A DNA stretch of 64,000 bases from Acidimicrobiales bacterium. GTDB lineage: Bacteria > Actinomycetota > Acidimicrobiia > Acidimicrobiales > GCA-2861595. Shown piece after piece: positions 26,758 through 36,396 of the stretch. The notes below the pieces were generated by a model, which saw only the letters and a list, made by a program, of their open reading frames with translations, did no database searches and had not been told where the DNA came from. Position numbers and translations under genes: made by a program. The stretch is from assembly GCA_036262515.1 (NCBI GenBank), contig DATAIT010000079.1, positions 1 through 64,000 on the forward strand. The letters are read 5' to 3'. The stretch's first letter is position 1; each line of letters starts with the position of its first letter.

Positions 26758-27448
26758 GCACGGTCGTCCCGAGGCGGTCACCCCGTCGACGGGGTGGGGC
26801 GTCCTCCACCTCTTCTGCAAGGCCGGCCCCTCGGTCGACGCCGAGGCGGTGGTCAGCGCGGTCAAGGCGGCAGCCGGCGACGAGCACCAGGTCGTCTCGT
26901 TCGCCGTCCTCGGGCACAAGGCCGACATCGGCTTCCTGGCCATCGGCCCCGACCTGTGGCGGCTGCGCGCCTTCCAGACGGCGCTCACCACCGCCGGCCT
27001 GGTGGTGGCCGATTCCTACGTGTCGCTCACCGAGGTGTCGGAGTACACGAAGGGAATGCCGCCGGAGCTGCTGACCTCGCGGTTGTACCCGCAGTTGCCG
27101 CCCGCCGGCATGCCGGCCATCTGCTTCTACCCGATGTCGAAGCGCAGGGACCCCGGGCAGAACTGGTTCACGCTGCCGTACGAGGACCGCCAACGCCTCA
27201 TGTTCGAGCACGGCACGTCGGGGCGCGCCTTCAAGGGCCGCGTGCTGCAGCTGGTCACCGGTTCCACCGGCGTCGACGACTACGAATGGGGCGTGACCCT
27301 CTTCGCCGTCCGGCCCGACGACCTCAAGGAGGTCGTCCACACCATGCGGTTCGACGAAGCCTCCGCCGTGTACGCCGACTTCGGCCCGTTCACGACCGGC
27401 CTCGTGGCGGACATCGAGGTCGTGCTGCGCCAGGCCGGCCTGTCGTAG
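26750..27448 (+). CDS. chdC: Coproheme decarboxylase ChdC (HemQ)
   Basis: Member of the chlorite-dismutase-like superfamily that decarboxylates coproheme to haem b in the Gram-positive coproporphyrin-dependent route. The 232-residue protein carries FYPMSKRRDPGQNWFTLP and the proximal-His segment MFEHGTSGRAFKGRVLQLVTG, typical of actinobacterial ChdC, then DDYEWGVTLFA and MRFDEASAVYADFGPF. GTG 26750 overlaps the stop of the FtsH-like gene. Other haem genes are not in the window. Confidence 0.93.
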   Translation: MTEHGRPEAVTPSTGWGVLHLFCKAGPSVDAEAVVSAVKAAAGDEHQVVSFAVLGHKADIGFLAIGPDLWRLRAFQTALTTAGLVVADSYVSLTEVSEYTKGMPPELLTSRLYPQLPPAGMPAICFYPMSKRRDPGQNWFTLPYEDRQRLMFEHGTSGRAFKGRVLQLVTGSTGVDDYEWGVTLFAVRPDDLKEVVHTMRFDEASAVYADFGPFTTGLVADIEVVLRQAGLS

Positions 27449-27560
27449 CCACGCGCTCCGGGCGCAGGGCGAGCCGCGGCGACCGATCCCCTGTCAACCA
27501 GGCTGCCGGAAGAGGGTCTAGAGGCCCTAGAAAGCGGGCCACGACCGTTCTATAGGTTCG

Positions 27561-27614
27561 TAGGATAGGTCGTCCGACCTACGTGGTGGCCGTCGGAAGG
27601 GACGGCCGGAGACT
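27561..27614 (+). promoter_or_regulatory. Promoter-like and palindromic leader of the SpaA-type gene
   Basis: TAGGAT (27561-27566) is an actinobacterial -10-like hexamer. It is followed directly by the palindrome TAGGTCG-TC-CGACCTA (27566-27581) and by a hairpin GGCCGTC/GACGGCC (about 27589-27608). These could be an operator and a 5' UTR stem. The upstream stretch from 27449 also contains TCTAG-AGGCC-CTAGA. Confidence 0.35.
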
Positions 27615-27625
27615 GGGGGGTTTCT

Positions 27626-29563
27626 ATGCAGGTTCGCCGGGCGCGGTTCAGTGCAAAGCGTGCCGTCGCTCTCACGATGCTGATCGTGGGAGCCGCCCTT
27701 CCGCTGGCGTTCACTCTCCCGAGTGATGCGCTGTCCCCGGGCACTTTTGTCGGGAATGACGGGAACCTCACGAAGGAGGGATCGACGACCGACTGGTGCA
27801 ACAAGACGGTCGCCGAGCTGGCCGCCCAGGCGCCGCCGAACACCAACGTGTGCCCGGCCGGGGCGAAAGCCCCGAACCTCGTCGTGCAGCTTGACAAGGA
27901 GTCCGGGTCGTCCACCGACGACGCCTTCAGCAACGGGACGAAGGACGACGACGATCCGCCCACGGTGGGTACGGGTGGCGTGCCGCCGAACAAGGACGAC
28001 CTGGTGCGCTTCTACGTGGCCAACGAGAAGGTCGCCGGCAAGGACTTCCTCTACCTCGGCTACGAGCGCATCGCCCCGAACGCGGCCTCTGCGCACGAGG
28101 CCTTCGAGTTCAACCAGAACAAGTGCGCCTACGGCGGTGACCCACTCACGGTCACGTCCGACTCGGTGTGCAGCGCCAACGGGGTCACGCCCGCCCGCAA
28201 GGCTGGCGACGCGCTCTTCTACTACGACTTCGAGGGTGGATCCGACGCGCCGGTGATCTCGGTGTCGCGCTGGATCACGGCCGGCTCCGGCGACCTGTGC
28301 GAGGTCCCGAGCAACAAGAAGCCCCCGTGCTGGGACAAGAAGGTCGCTCTCGACGCGAGCAAGGCAGAAGCGCTCACGAACAGCACGGCCGTACTGGACC
28401 CGCTCAACCCGGGTGCGCCCCGCACGATGCAGCCGAACGAGTTCGGCGAGGCGGCCATCAACCTGACCGACTCCAACCTGATCCCGACGGACAGCTGCCT
28501 CGGCTTCGGGAGCGCCTACGTCGCCAGCCGCTCCTCGGGCAACTCGTCGCAGTCGACCCGCAAGGACTTCATCGCACCGGCGCTGGTGAACATCAACAAC
28601 TGCCAGCCGGCGACGATTTCCATCAAGAAGGTCGACCAGAGCGGCGCCAACCTCGGTGGTGCCACCATCGGCCTGTACAACGACGAGGCCACCGCCGCCC
28701 TCGGCCACGGCGTCTGGGAGCCCACCAGCACCCTGGCGACCGTGTCGGTGCCTGGTGGGAACACCGACACCACGGTGACCAACCCGTGCGTCACCACGGC
28801 CGCCGACTCCACCTGCAACTGGACGGTGACCGGCACGGGGACCAGCCACTTCCTTATCCGGGAGACGGCTGCCCCGGCGGGCTACAACCTGAACACGACG
28901 GCCGTGCACGTCGACGTGACGTTCTCCTCGTCGGTCCAGAACCTGGTCCAGGCCGACATGGTCAACATCCCGGCGAATCGTGATCTGGTCGTCAAGAAGA
29001 TCGACGACGACGATCCGGCCAATCCCGTGTCGGGCGTGGTGTTCAAGGTGGTCGAGGACGTCAGCCCGGCCAGCGACTTCGGTGCGGCCGAGCGGACGGC
29101 ATACGCCTCGGCGACGGTGAAGACCTGCACCACGGGGGCGAACGGCCTGTGCACCGTCACCGACCTCGAACCGGCCAAGTTCTACTGGGTCGTGGAAGCG
29201 TCCCGCCCCGCCGGGTACGGCGACGACACCGGTGCGTCCAGCTGCACCGTCTCCACCGGGCCCGACGTGGTGAAGCGGTGCCGCCGGATCGAGGTGCCCA
29301 TCGGCACCGGCTCCGTGGGACCGGTCGGAGCGACGTTCACCAACCCGCGCCTGTTCAAGGTCGTCACCATCGTCTGTCGCAAGACCGACGGCAAGCTGTA
29401 CGGGTCCGAGGCCGCCTACGACGGCGCCGCCCTCACGGGCACGAACAACACGGCCACGTCGTCGACCGCCGAGGCCGCCATCTGTGCGATGACCGGATCG
29501 GCCGTGCATGACAACGTCACCTACGGGGAGCACTCACCGAACAAGGTGAACATCCCCCGCTAG
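27626..29563 (+). CDS. Secreted surface protein with SpaA/prealbumin-like domains
   Basis: A 645-residue exported protein. ATG 27626 has GGGGGG just upstream and starts a signal peptide (about residues 1-36). The first 330 residues are a Cys-containing domain I do not recognise. From about 330 come two SpaA/Cna-B-type beta-sandwich domains: ATISIKKVDQSGANLGGATI...LIRETAAPAGYNL, and LVVKKIDDDDPANPVSGVVF...WVVEASRPAGYGD. Such domains often carry Lys-Asn isopeptide bonds and build adhesins or pilins. There is no LPxTG sorting signal or C-terminal membrane helix, so anchoring is unclear. It is convergent with the c-di-GMP-riboswitch peptidase. Confidence 0.8.
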   Translation: MQVRRARFSAKRAVALTMLIVGAALPLAFTLPSDALSPGTFVGNDGNLTKEGSTTDWCNKTVAELAAQAPPNTNVCPAGAKAPNLVVQLDKESGSSTDDAFSNGTKDDDDPPTVGTGGVPPNKDDLVRFYVANEKVAGKDFLYLGYERIAPNAASAHEAFEFNQNKCAYGGDPLTVTSDSVCSANGVTPARKAGDALFYYDFEGGSDAPVISVSRWITAGSGDLCEVPSNKKPPCWDKKVALDASKAEALTNSTAVLDPLNPGAPRTMQPNEFGEAAINLTDSNLIPTDSCLGFGSAYVASRSSGNSSQSTRKDFIAPALVNINNCQPATISIKKVDQSGANLGGATIGLYNDEATAALGHGVWEPTSTLATVSVPGGNTDTTVTNPCVTTAADSTCNWTVTGTGTSHFLIRETAAPAGYNLNTTAVHVDVTFSSSVQNLVQADMVNIPANRDLVVKKIDDDDPANPVSGVVFKVVEDVSPASDFGAAERTAYASATVKTCTTGANGLCTVTDLEPAKFYWVVEASRPAGYGDDTGASSCTVSTGPDVVKRCRRIEVPIGTGSVGPVGATFTNPRLFKVVTIVCRKTDGKLYGSEAAYDGAALTGTNNTATSSTAEAAICAMTGSAVHDNVTYGEHSPNKVNIPR

Positions 29564-29581
29564 GCAGGAGCGAGCGCAACA

Positions 29582-29619
29582 GCGACAGGAGCCGGTCTGC
29601 GAGGGCCGGCTCCTGTCGC
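29582..29619. terminator. Bidirectional hairpin between surface protein and peptidase
   Basis: A perfect 14-bp stem GCGACAGGAGCCGG/CCGGCTCCTGTCGC with a 10-nt loop sits between the two convergent stop codons (29563 and 29629), so it can serve both. Confidence 0.75.
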
Positions 29620-29628
29620 GCCCGCTTC

Positions 29629-30945
29629 TCAGGCGACGGAGAAGCTCACGGACTGCGTCGCAGTGGCCCCCGACCCGTCAGTGGCGACCACCCTGGCGGT
29701 GAAGGTCCCCTTCCCCACCCGGCGACCGGCGTCGGTCAACCGGTCCCACGCCACGCTGGCCGTCCCGGCCGGCTCGCTCACGCCCGCCAGCAGCGTCCGC
29801 ACGGTGGCGCCCTTGGCGTTCAGCACCGTGACGGTCACCCTTGCCGGCCCGGATGCGGACCACGACACCACACCCGAGCTGCGGACCGGGCTCGGGTTCA
29901 CGGCCATACCGGAGACGGCCATGGCGGATGGCGCTGGCTCCGGTGCCGTCCCGGCCGGCGCAGTGGTAAAGGTGTCGTGCAGGAAGCGGCGGAGGCCCGG
30001 GACGGATGCGGCGGGCAGGATGGCGTTGTTCTCCTGGGAGGCGGCGCGGGCGGTCGCCGACCCGAAGAGCTGGCGGTAGTCCTCGGCGATCATCTCCCTC
30101 GGGGACCACGCGTGCGAGGTGTTCAAGCGGGCGTCGCCGGTGAGGTCGCGGGCCTCGAGGTACGAGGCGAAGGTGGGGTCCTGCTGGGTGATGTAGGCGT
30201 GGTACAGGCTCCATGCGTGCCCGTACTCATGGGCCAGCTTCGAGTCGCCGCTGTCGAGCCACGAGAGGTACGACGCGTACACGTCGGCGCCGTAGAGCTC
30301 GTAGCGCCCGTCCGACCCGATGCTCGCGCTTGTTGTCGCCGTGTCACCGCCTGAGCCGAGGTCGAAGTGGATCTTCACGGCCGGCGCCTCGGGCCCCACG
30401 AGCCCGAGCATCACGCGGTCGTAGACTTCGCGAGCCGTCACCACGTCGTCGTAGCTCTCCACGCGCATGCCGTTGGGCGCGGCGTACTGCGAGATGGGGT
30501 TGCCGAGCGTCGTGGACCGGACGATGGGCCGCCACCCGAAGTCGGCGGTGGCCGCGCCGGACAGGTCAACTGCGCGGTCGGGCCGGAGCGACCCGGTCGT
30601 GCTCGGCACCCAGTCGGTGCGGATGGCCCGCCACGCCGAGTCCTCCAACGAGACGACGTAGCTCGCGGCGTCGAGGCCTCCGAAGCTGTAGCGCCCGGAC
30701 CCGTCGGCAACCGTCGTGCCGTAGTACACGGTCTGCGTGCCGTCGAAGAGGTAGAACTGCTGGTTTGGGATCCTCGGCTCCCCGGAGTCGAGGACGCCGT
30801 TGCGGTTCAGATCCTGGAACGCGGTCCCCGAGATGGTGCCGGTGCCCGCTTCAGCGGCCGAGACGCCGAACCCCGCCCCGATGATCGCAAGGGCCGCGGC
30901 GACAGCCATTCTGGCCTTCGCCTTCGACGATCGGAGAACGGGCAC
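29629..30945 (-). CDS. Secreted HExxH metallopeptidase with SdrD-B and FlgD-Ig domains
   Basis: The protein has 438 residues from GTG 30945, chosen because GGGAG lies 6 nt upstream (GTG 30957 has none). After a signal peptide comes an SdrD B-like domain (ISGTAFQDLNRNGVLDSGEP, GSGRYSFGGL). The middle is a peptidase-like domain with zinc motif HEYGH (239-243) and a downstream REMIAEDYRQLFG whose Glu residues resemble the third-ligand ExxAE block of lethal-factor/PPEP-like gluzincins. The C-terminus is a FlgD-type Ig domain (VRTLLAGVSEPAGTASVAWD). All parts suggest a cell-surface or matrix protease. The c-di-GMP riboswitch in its leader links it to the motile/sessile switch. Substrate unknown; the neighbouring SpaA-type protein is a candidate. 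Confidence 0.78.
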   Translation of the reverse strand: MPVLRSSKAKARMAVAAALAIIGAGFGVSAAEAGTGTISGTAFQDLNRNGVLDSGEPRIPNQQFYLFDGTQTVYYGTTVADGSGRYSFGGLDAASYVVSLEDSAWRAIRTDWVPSTTGSLRPDRAVDLSGAATADFGWRPIVRSTTLGNPISQYAAPNGMRVESYDDVVTAREVYDRVMLGLVGPEAPAVKIHFDLGSGGDTATTSASIGSDGRYELYGADVYASYLSWLDSGDSKLAHEYGHAWSLYHAYITQQDPTFASYLEARDLTGDARLNTSHAWSPREMIAEDYRQLFGSATARAASQENNAILPAASVPGLRRFLHDTFTTAPAGTAPEPAPSAMAVSGMAVNPSPVRSSGVVSWSASGPARVTVTVLNAKGATVRTLLAGVSEPAGTASVAWDRLTDAGRRVGKGTFTARVVATDGSGATATQSVSFSVA

Positions 30946-31009
30946 GATGGCTCCCACTTGTCGTTGTCTCCCCGCAGATCGGCTGAGCGGCCTTCGGCGC
31001 GCTCACCGG

Positions 31010-31082
31010 TGTTCGGCAGCTCGGCTACCCGCTCGGGCCCGTGGCTTTGCGTCCCCACCTCTCGGTGGGTTTGCTCTTTCGC
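31010..31082 (-). promoter_or_regulatory. Cyclic di-GMP-I (GEMM-I) riboswitch
   Basis: Read on the minus strand: AGAGCAAACC, then CACC-GAGA-GGTG (a stem closed by a GNRA tetraloop), GGGACGCAAAGCCACGGGCC, and a second stem around GCGGGTAGCCGAGCTGCCG. GCAAACC and GGACGCAAAGCCACGGGCC are the conserved ligand-binding core and tetraloop/receptor of the class I element. It ends about 65 nt before the peptidase start at 30945. The rest of 30946-31240 is leader and promoter region without a gene. Confidence 0.9.
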
Positions 31083-31240
31083 AGTTGCGTTCGTTCACTG
31101 ACGTGGTCGGCAGTGCCGGAATCCGACTTGAAGGATCCCGAGACAACGGGGCGTTCGCACCGTTTCGCCCGGCCCTCGACGCTGCGAGGGCGGAGCTCGG
31201 GGACTTCTGCGGCGCCGCGTGCAGCCGCCGCCGCGTGCAG

Positions 31241-31988
<748 letters not shown>

Positions 31989-31999
<11 letters not shown>

Positions 32000-34097
32000 C
32001 GGCCACCCCGAGGTACGCCCCGATGACGCGCTCGTCGGCCCGCACGGCCGCCGGCGGGCCGTCGGCGATCTTCTGGCCGAAGTCCAGGACGGCCACACGG
32101 TCGCACACGTTCATCACGAGACCCATGTCGTGCTCGATGAGCATCACCGTGAGGCCCGACTCGCGGATCTGGCGGATGAGCCCGATCAGCGACCGCTTCT
32201 CGGTGGGGTTCATGCCGGCGGCCGGCTCGTCGAGCAGGAGGATGCTGGGCCCGGTGGCGATGGCCCTGGCGATCTCCAGGCGGCGCTGGTCGCCATAGGA
32301 GAGGTTGCGGGCGGCATCTCCCGCCCGGCCGCGGATGCCCACGTAGGCGAGGAGGCGCTCTGCCTCCCGCCGGCCGTCGCGCTCCTCGCGCCGGTGGCGC
32401 GGGAGGCCGAGCACCGCTCCCGGGACGCTCGTGGCGTGGCGGGCGTCCACACCGACGAGCACGTTCTCCAGGGCGCTCAGTTCGGGGAACAGCCGGATGT
32501 TCTGGAACGTCCGGGCGATCCCGGCCTCGGTGATGAGGTGCGGCTTGCGTCCGACGATCGAGCGGCCGTTCAGGACGATGTCGCCCGACGTGGGGTGGAA
32601 CACGCCCGTGATGCAGTTGAACAGGGTCGTCTTGCCGGCCCCGTTGGGCCCGATGATGCCGAAGATCTGGCCCCGGTCGACGGCCAGCGAGACCTCCGAG
32701 AGGGCCACCACTCCGCCGAAGCGCATGGTGAGGTCGCGCAGGTCGAGGACCACGTCGTCGGCGGCCACCGCGTCGGCGGCCACGGCGGCGGGCAGCTCGA
32801 CTGCGCCGGGTGCTCCCTCGGCAGGGTCGGGAGCAGTCGCCGGGCTCGGACCGGCCGCCGGGTCAGCGCCCCCCACCGCGGCGCCGGCCGCCGGGTCCGA
32901 GACGACCACCGCCGGACCGGCCCCCGGCTCGGCGCCGGCCACCGGCGCGCCGGCCTGGCCGGACCCGCCGACGGCGACCGCCTCGGGAATGGTGGCCAGT
33001 GCCTGGTCGGGTGCCGCCTCCGCCAGCTCCGCCGCCCTCCGCCGGCTCGGGAGCAGGCCCTGCGGCCGGAACACCATCATGGCCACGAGTGCCGCCCCGA
33101 ACAGCAGCACCCGGTACTCGGTGATGGTGCGCACGTCGCCTCCCGTGAGGGTGTTCAGGCGGTCGGTGAGCCACTCGCCGGCGGCCGCGTCGCGCAGGTA
33201 CTCGGGCAAGGCGCCGATGGCGAAGGCCCCGGCGATCACACCGGGGATCGACCCCATGCCGCCCAGCACGACGGCGGCGAGGATGATGACGGAGAAGAAG
33301 AACGGGAAGTTGTCGGGGTTGATGAAGCCGACCTTGCTCGCGAAGATCCACCCGGCCAGTCCCCCGATCGACGAACCCATGGCGAAGGCCCACAGCTTCA
33401 TGGTGAACGTGTGCACGCCCATCGCCTCAGCTGCGTCCTCGTCCTCCCGGATGGCCGACCACGCTCTGCCCACGCGCGAATGGGCGAGCCGGACGACGAT
33501 CACGACGGCGAGTCCCACGGCGGCGAGGGTGAGGTAGTAGTAGGGGAGCGGCAGCAGCTCGAACCTCGCCGGTCCGAGCTTGCCGGGGTGGGCGATGCCG
33601 GTGATGCCCCGTGCCTCACCCAGCGACCCGCTGTTCTGCGCCACGATGCGGACGATCTCGCCGAAGCCGAGCGTCACGATGGCGAGGTAGTCACCACGGA
33701 GTCGAAGTGTCGGTGCGCCGAGGACGACACCCGCCACCATGGCGAAGAGGATGGCGAACGGCAGTGCCTCCCACGCCGTCCAGCCGTGGGTCCGGGTGAG
33801 CACGGCGGTGGTGTACGCGCCGACGGCGAAGAAGGCGACGTAGCCGAGGTCGAGCAGGCCGGCCGAACCCACCACGATGTTGAGCCCCAGCACCAGCAGG
33901 ACGTACACGCCGACGGGGTAGAACAGCACCGCCTGGGAGTACCTCGACAGGTACGGCGGCCAGGCGACAGCGACGCCGACCAGGACGGCGGACACGAGCA
34001 GCTTCACCCACAGCGGCTGGCGGGCCCACAGGCGCGCCATCGGGTCGACCAGCGCGATGCGGCGGCGGATCTCGACGGCCCGTGCCCGCACGTGCAT
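31989..34097 (-). CDS. livMG: Fused LivM permease-LivG ATPase
   Basis: A 702-residue fusion. Residues 30-340 are the LivM permease with about ten membrane helices (LNIVVGSAGLLDLGYVAFFA, GDYLAIVTLGFGEIVRI, the EAA-like loop SRVGRAWSAIREDEDAAEAMG). Then comes an Ala/Pro/Gly-rich linker of about 100 residues (VAGAEPGAGPAVVV and similar), and residues 450-702 are the LivG ATPase (Walker A GPNGAGKTTLF, signature LSYGDQRRLE, Walker B LLLDEPAAGMNP). ATG 34097 shares one base with the livH stop (TGATG). The fused arrangement fixes permease-ATPase stoichiometry and occurs in other actinobacteria. Confidence 0.93.
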
Positions 34098-35053
34098 CAC
34101 GCCCTGGCCCGCCCGAGCGACTCGCCGAGCAGCCCCGTCGGACGGAACATCAGCACCACGACGAGCACGGTGAAGGCGAACACGTCGGTCCACTCGCCGC
34201 CCAGCACGGTGGCGCCCCACTTCTCGAGCAGCCCGAGGAGGATCCCGCCGAGGAGGGCGCCGCGGATGTTCCCGATACCGCCGAGCACGGCGGCCGTGAA
34301 CGCCTTGATGCCCGGCAGGAATCCGATGTCGTAGCGGGCCGATTCGAAGAACACGCCGTACAGCGTGCCCGCGGCCCCGGCCAGGACACCGCCGAGGAAG
34401 AACGTGAGCGTGACCACCCGGTCGATGTCGACGCCCATCAGCGCGGCGGTCTCGGCGTCCTGGGCGGTGGCCCGGATGCCGCGGCCGAGCCGGGACCGGG
34501 CGACGAAGCGCTCGAGGGCGAGCGCGAGCACGACGGCGGCGACGATGACGAGCACCTTGTCGGTGCGCACCGCCGCATCCTGGAACGTGAACAGCGTCCG
34601 CTTCTCCAGCACCCGTGGAAAACCCAGGAACTCCCGCCCATAGCGGGCCGCGAACAGCTCTTGGAGGAACAGCGACACGCCGATGGCGGTGATGAGGGCA
34701 GCGAGGCGCGGTGCCCCCCGCCGCCGCAAGGGTCGGTACGCCACCCGTTCGATGGCCACCGCCACCACGCCCGAGGCCAGCATGGCCACGACCATCACGG
34801 CGCCGAGGGTGAGGGCGAGGGCGAGGCCGGTCCTCGGTTCGTCCACCACGTCGATCCCCAGGCCGTCCATGGCGAAGAGGCTGGCGAAGATCCCGATCAT
34901 GAAGATCTCGGAGTGGGCGAAGTTGATCAGCCGGAGGACGCCGTACACGAGCGTGTACCCGAGGGCGATCAGCGCGTAGATCGCACCCGCGGTCAGCCCG
35001 TCGATCGTCTGCGGCCAGAACTGGTCGCGCAGGCACGTGAAGCAGTGCTCGAT
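34097..35053 (-). CDS. livH: Branched-chain amino acid ABC permease LivH, probable AUC start
   Basis: The inner-membrane permease half that pairs with LivM. Conserved LivH stretches include GLTAGAIYALIALGYTLVYG, VLRLINFAHSEIFM, GRGIRATAQDAETAALMGVD and GIGNIRGALLGG. The nearest ATG/GTG/TTG is GTG 34948, but that would cut off the conserved first membrane helix. The frame extends 35 codons further to ATC 35053, which is preceded 5 nt upstream by GAGGAG, while an in-frame TGA lies just beyond. AUC is therefore the likely initiation codon. The gene follows livK after a 12-bp hairpin. Confidence 0.88.
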   Translation of the reverse strand: MEHCFTCLRDQFWPQTIDGLTAGAIYALIALGYTLVYGVLRLINFAHSEIFMIGIFASLFAMDGLGIDVVDEPRTGLALALTLGAVMVVAMLASGVVAVAIERVAYRPLRRRGAPRLAALITAIGVSLFLQELFAARYGREFLGFPRVLEKRTLFTFQDAAVRTDKVLVIVAAVVLALALERFVARSRLGRGIRATAQDAETAALMGVDIDRVVTLTFFLGGVLAGAAGTLYGVFFESARYDIGFLPGIKAFTAAVLGGIGNIRGALLGGILLGLLEKWGATVLGGEWTDVFAFTVLVVVLMFRPTGLLGESLGRARA

Positions 35054-35066
35054 GGTGGCTCCTCAT

Positions 35067-35098
35067 GGGAGGGAGGCGCCCGTGGACGCCTCCCTCCC
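35067..35098 (-). terminator. Intra-operon hairpin between livK and livH
   Basis: A perfect 12-bp stem (GGGAGGGAGGCG/CGCCTCCCTCCC on the plus strand) with an 8-nt loop lies in the 68-nt livK-livH gap. It probably attenuates transcription or stabilises the livK mRNA, giving more binding protein than permease. Confidence 0.65.
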
Positions 35099-35121
35099 CG
35101 CCCGGTCCTGGCGGGACTCGC

Positions 35122-36324
35122 CTAGCTGCTGGTCAGCTCGGACGTCTTGCCGAGCTCGGTGATCTTCCCGCCCTTGACCTCGTAGACAAACACGTCGCCC
35201 GCCTTCACGTTGCCGTTGTCCTCGAACTGGATGGTCTTCGAGATGCCGTCGAAGCTGTCGAGGCCCTCGACGTACGCGAGCAACTTGGCTCGCGTGTCGT
35301 TGCCCTCGTTGACACCCTGGATGAGGATGTTGGCGGCGTCGTAGCCCTCGCTCGAGTAGGTGCCCGGCTCCTTGTTCACGACCTGCTTGTACTTCTTGGC
35401 GAACGCCCCCGGCGCACCGGCGATGTCGGGCGTGGCCAGCCGGCAGGGGCAGGTGAGCAGGGCGCCCTCGCCACCGGCGGCACCGGACGAGACCACGAAG
35501 CCGGGGTCGAGCGAGCCGTCGCCGCTGATGAACGTGGCGTCGACGTCGGCATCGGCCAGTTGCTTCTTGAACCGGCCCGCCTCGTTGTAGTAGCCGCCGT
35601 AGAAGACCATGTCGACCTTGGCGGCCTTCACCTTGTTCACCGCTACCGAGTAGTCCTGCGACTTCGGGTCGATGGCGTCGGTGGTGGACGTGTCGATGCC
35701 GGCCTCGGTGAGGAGCTTCACGACGCCCTCCCACAGGCCCTTGCCGTAGTCGGTGTTGTCGTGGACGAGGGCGATCTTCTTGGGCTTGAGCTTCGACGTC
35801 ACGTAGTCGGCGATGCCCTGGGCCTGGACGCCGTCGTCGGGGATCACGCGGTGGAACGACTTGGTCGGGATGTCCGTGGGCAGCGTGACGTTGGTGGCCG
35901 ACGCGCTGATCATCACGAGTCCGGCCTTGTCGAGGTCCGGGAGGACGGCACGGGTCTCACCAGAGAACGTGGGACCGACCACGGCGATGATCGACTCGTC
36001 CGGGATGTACTTGTCCTTCTGGCCCGGGGCCTGGGCCGGGTCGCCCTGGGTGTCGAACTCCTTGATGGCGAACTTGACGTCGCCGCCCTTCTCGTTGGCC
36101 TCCTGGACGGCGACGGTCATGCCGTCCCGGATGTTGATGCCCAGGTTGGCGTTGGGCCCGGTGAGCGGGCCGACGAAGGCGAGGTTCACCGTCTTGGTGG
36201 CGGCGCCTCCGCCGGTGGTATCGGTGGAATCGGCCTTGTCGTCGGAGTCGTCGCCGCACGCGGCGAGCACCATCGTGGCGGCCAGCAGTACCACGACAGC
36301 TCTCATGAAACCCTTGCGGGGCAT
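35122..36324 (-). CDS. livK: LIV-type amino acid substrate-binding lipoprotein
   Basis: The extracytoplasmic receptor of the importer, 400 residues. The start ATG 36324 has a textbook AGGAGG 8 nt upstream. Signal peptide with lipobox LAAC (Cys near residue 18), then an Asp/Ser/Thr linker, then a type I periplasmic-binding fold (VNLAFVGPLTGPNANLGI, VVGPTFSGETRAVLPDLDKA, FYGGYYNEAGRFKKQLADAD, GYDAANILIQGV). CPC near residue 310 is uncommon. It is the first and probably most expressed gene of the operon. The ligand may be branched-chain or another amino acid. Confidence 0.93.
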   Translation of the reverse strand: MPRKGFMRAVVVLLAATMVLAACGDDSDDKADSTDTTGGGAATKTVNLAFVGPLTGPNANLGINIRDGMTVAVQEANEKGGDVKFAIKEFDTQGDPAQAPGQKDKYIPDESIIAVVGPTFSGETRAVLPDLDKAGLVMISASATNVTLPTDIPTKSFHRVIPDDGVQAQGIADYVTSKLKPKKIALVHDNTDYGKGLWEGVVKLLTEAGIDTSTTDAIDPKSQDYSVAVNKVKAAKVDMVFYGGYYNEAGRFKKQLADADVDATFISGDGSLDPGFVVSSGAAGGEGALLTCPCRLATPDIAGAPGAFAKKYKQVVNKEPGTYSSEGYDAANILIQGVNEGNDTRAKLLAYVEGLDSFDGISKTIQFEDNGNVKAGDVFVYEVKGGKITELGKTSELTSS

Positions 36325-36396
36325 CTTTTTCGCCTCCTGTGGCGCACGATCGTGCGCTCCCGCATCGAGCATACGCACGAGTGGCAGGATGGTCGG

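Noticed and set aside
27527-29533. Minus-strand open frame opposite the SpaA-type protein
   Set aside because: The plus-strand protein has a signal peptide, a ribosome binding site and domain motifs; the antisense translation has none.
34097-35066. Extension of the livMG frame upstream through livH
   Set aside because: The extra 320 codons run antisense-free but out of frame with livH and are Arg-rich. LivM homology begins at ATG 34097, overlapping the livH stop.
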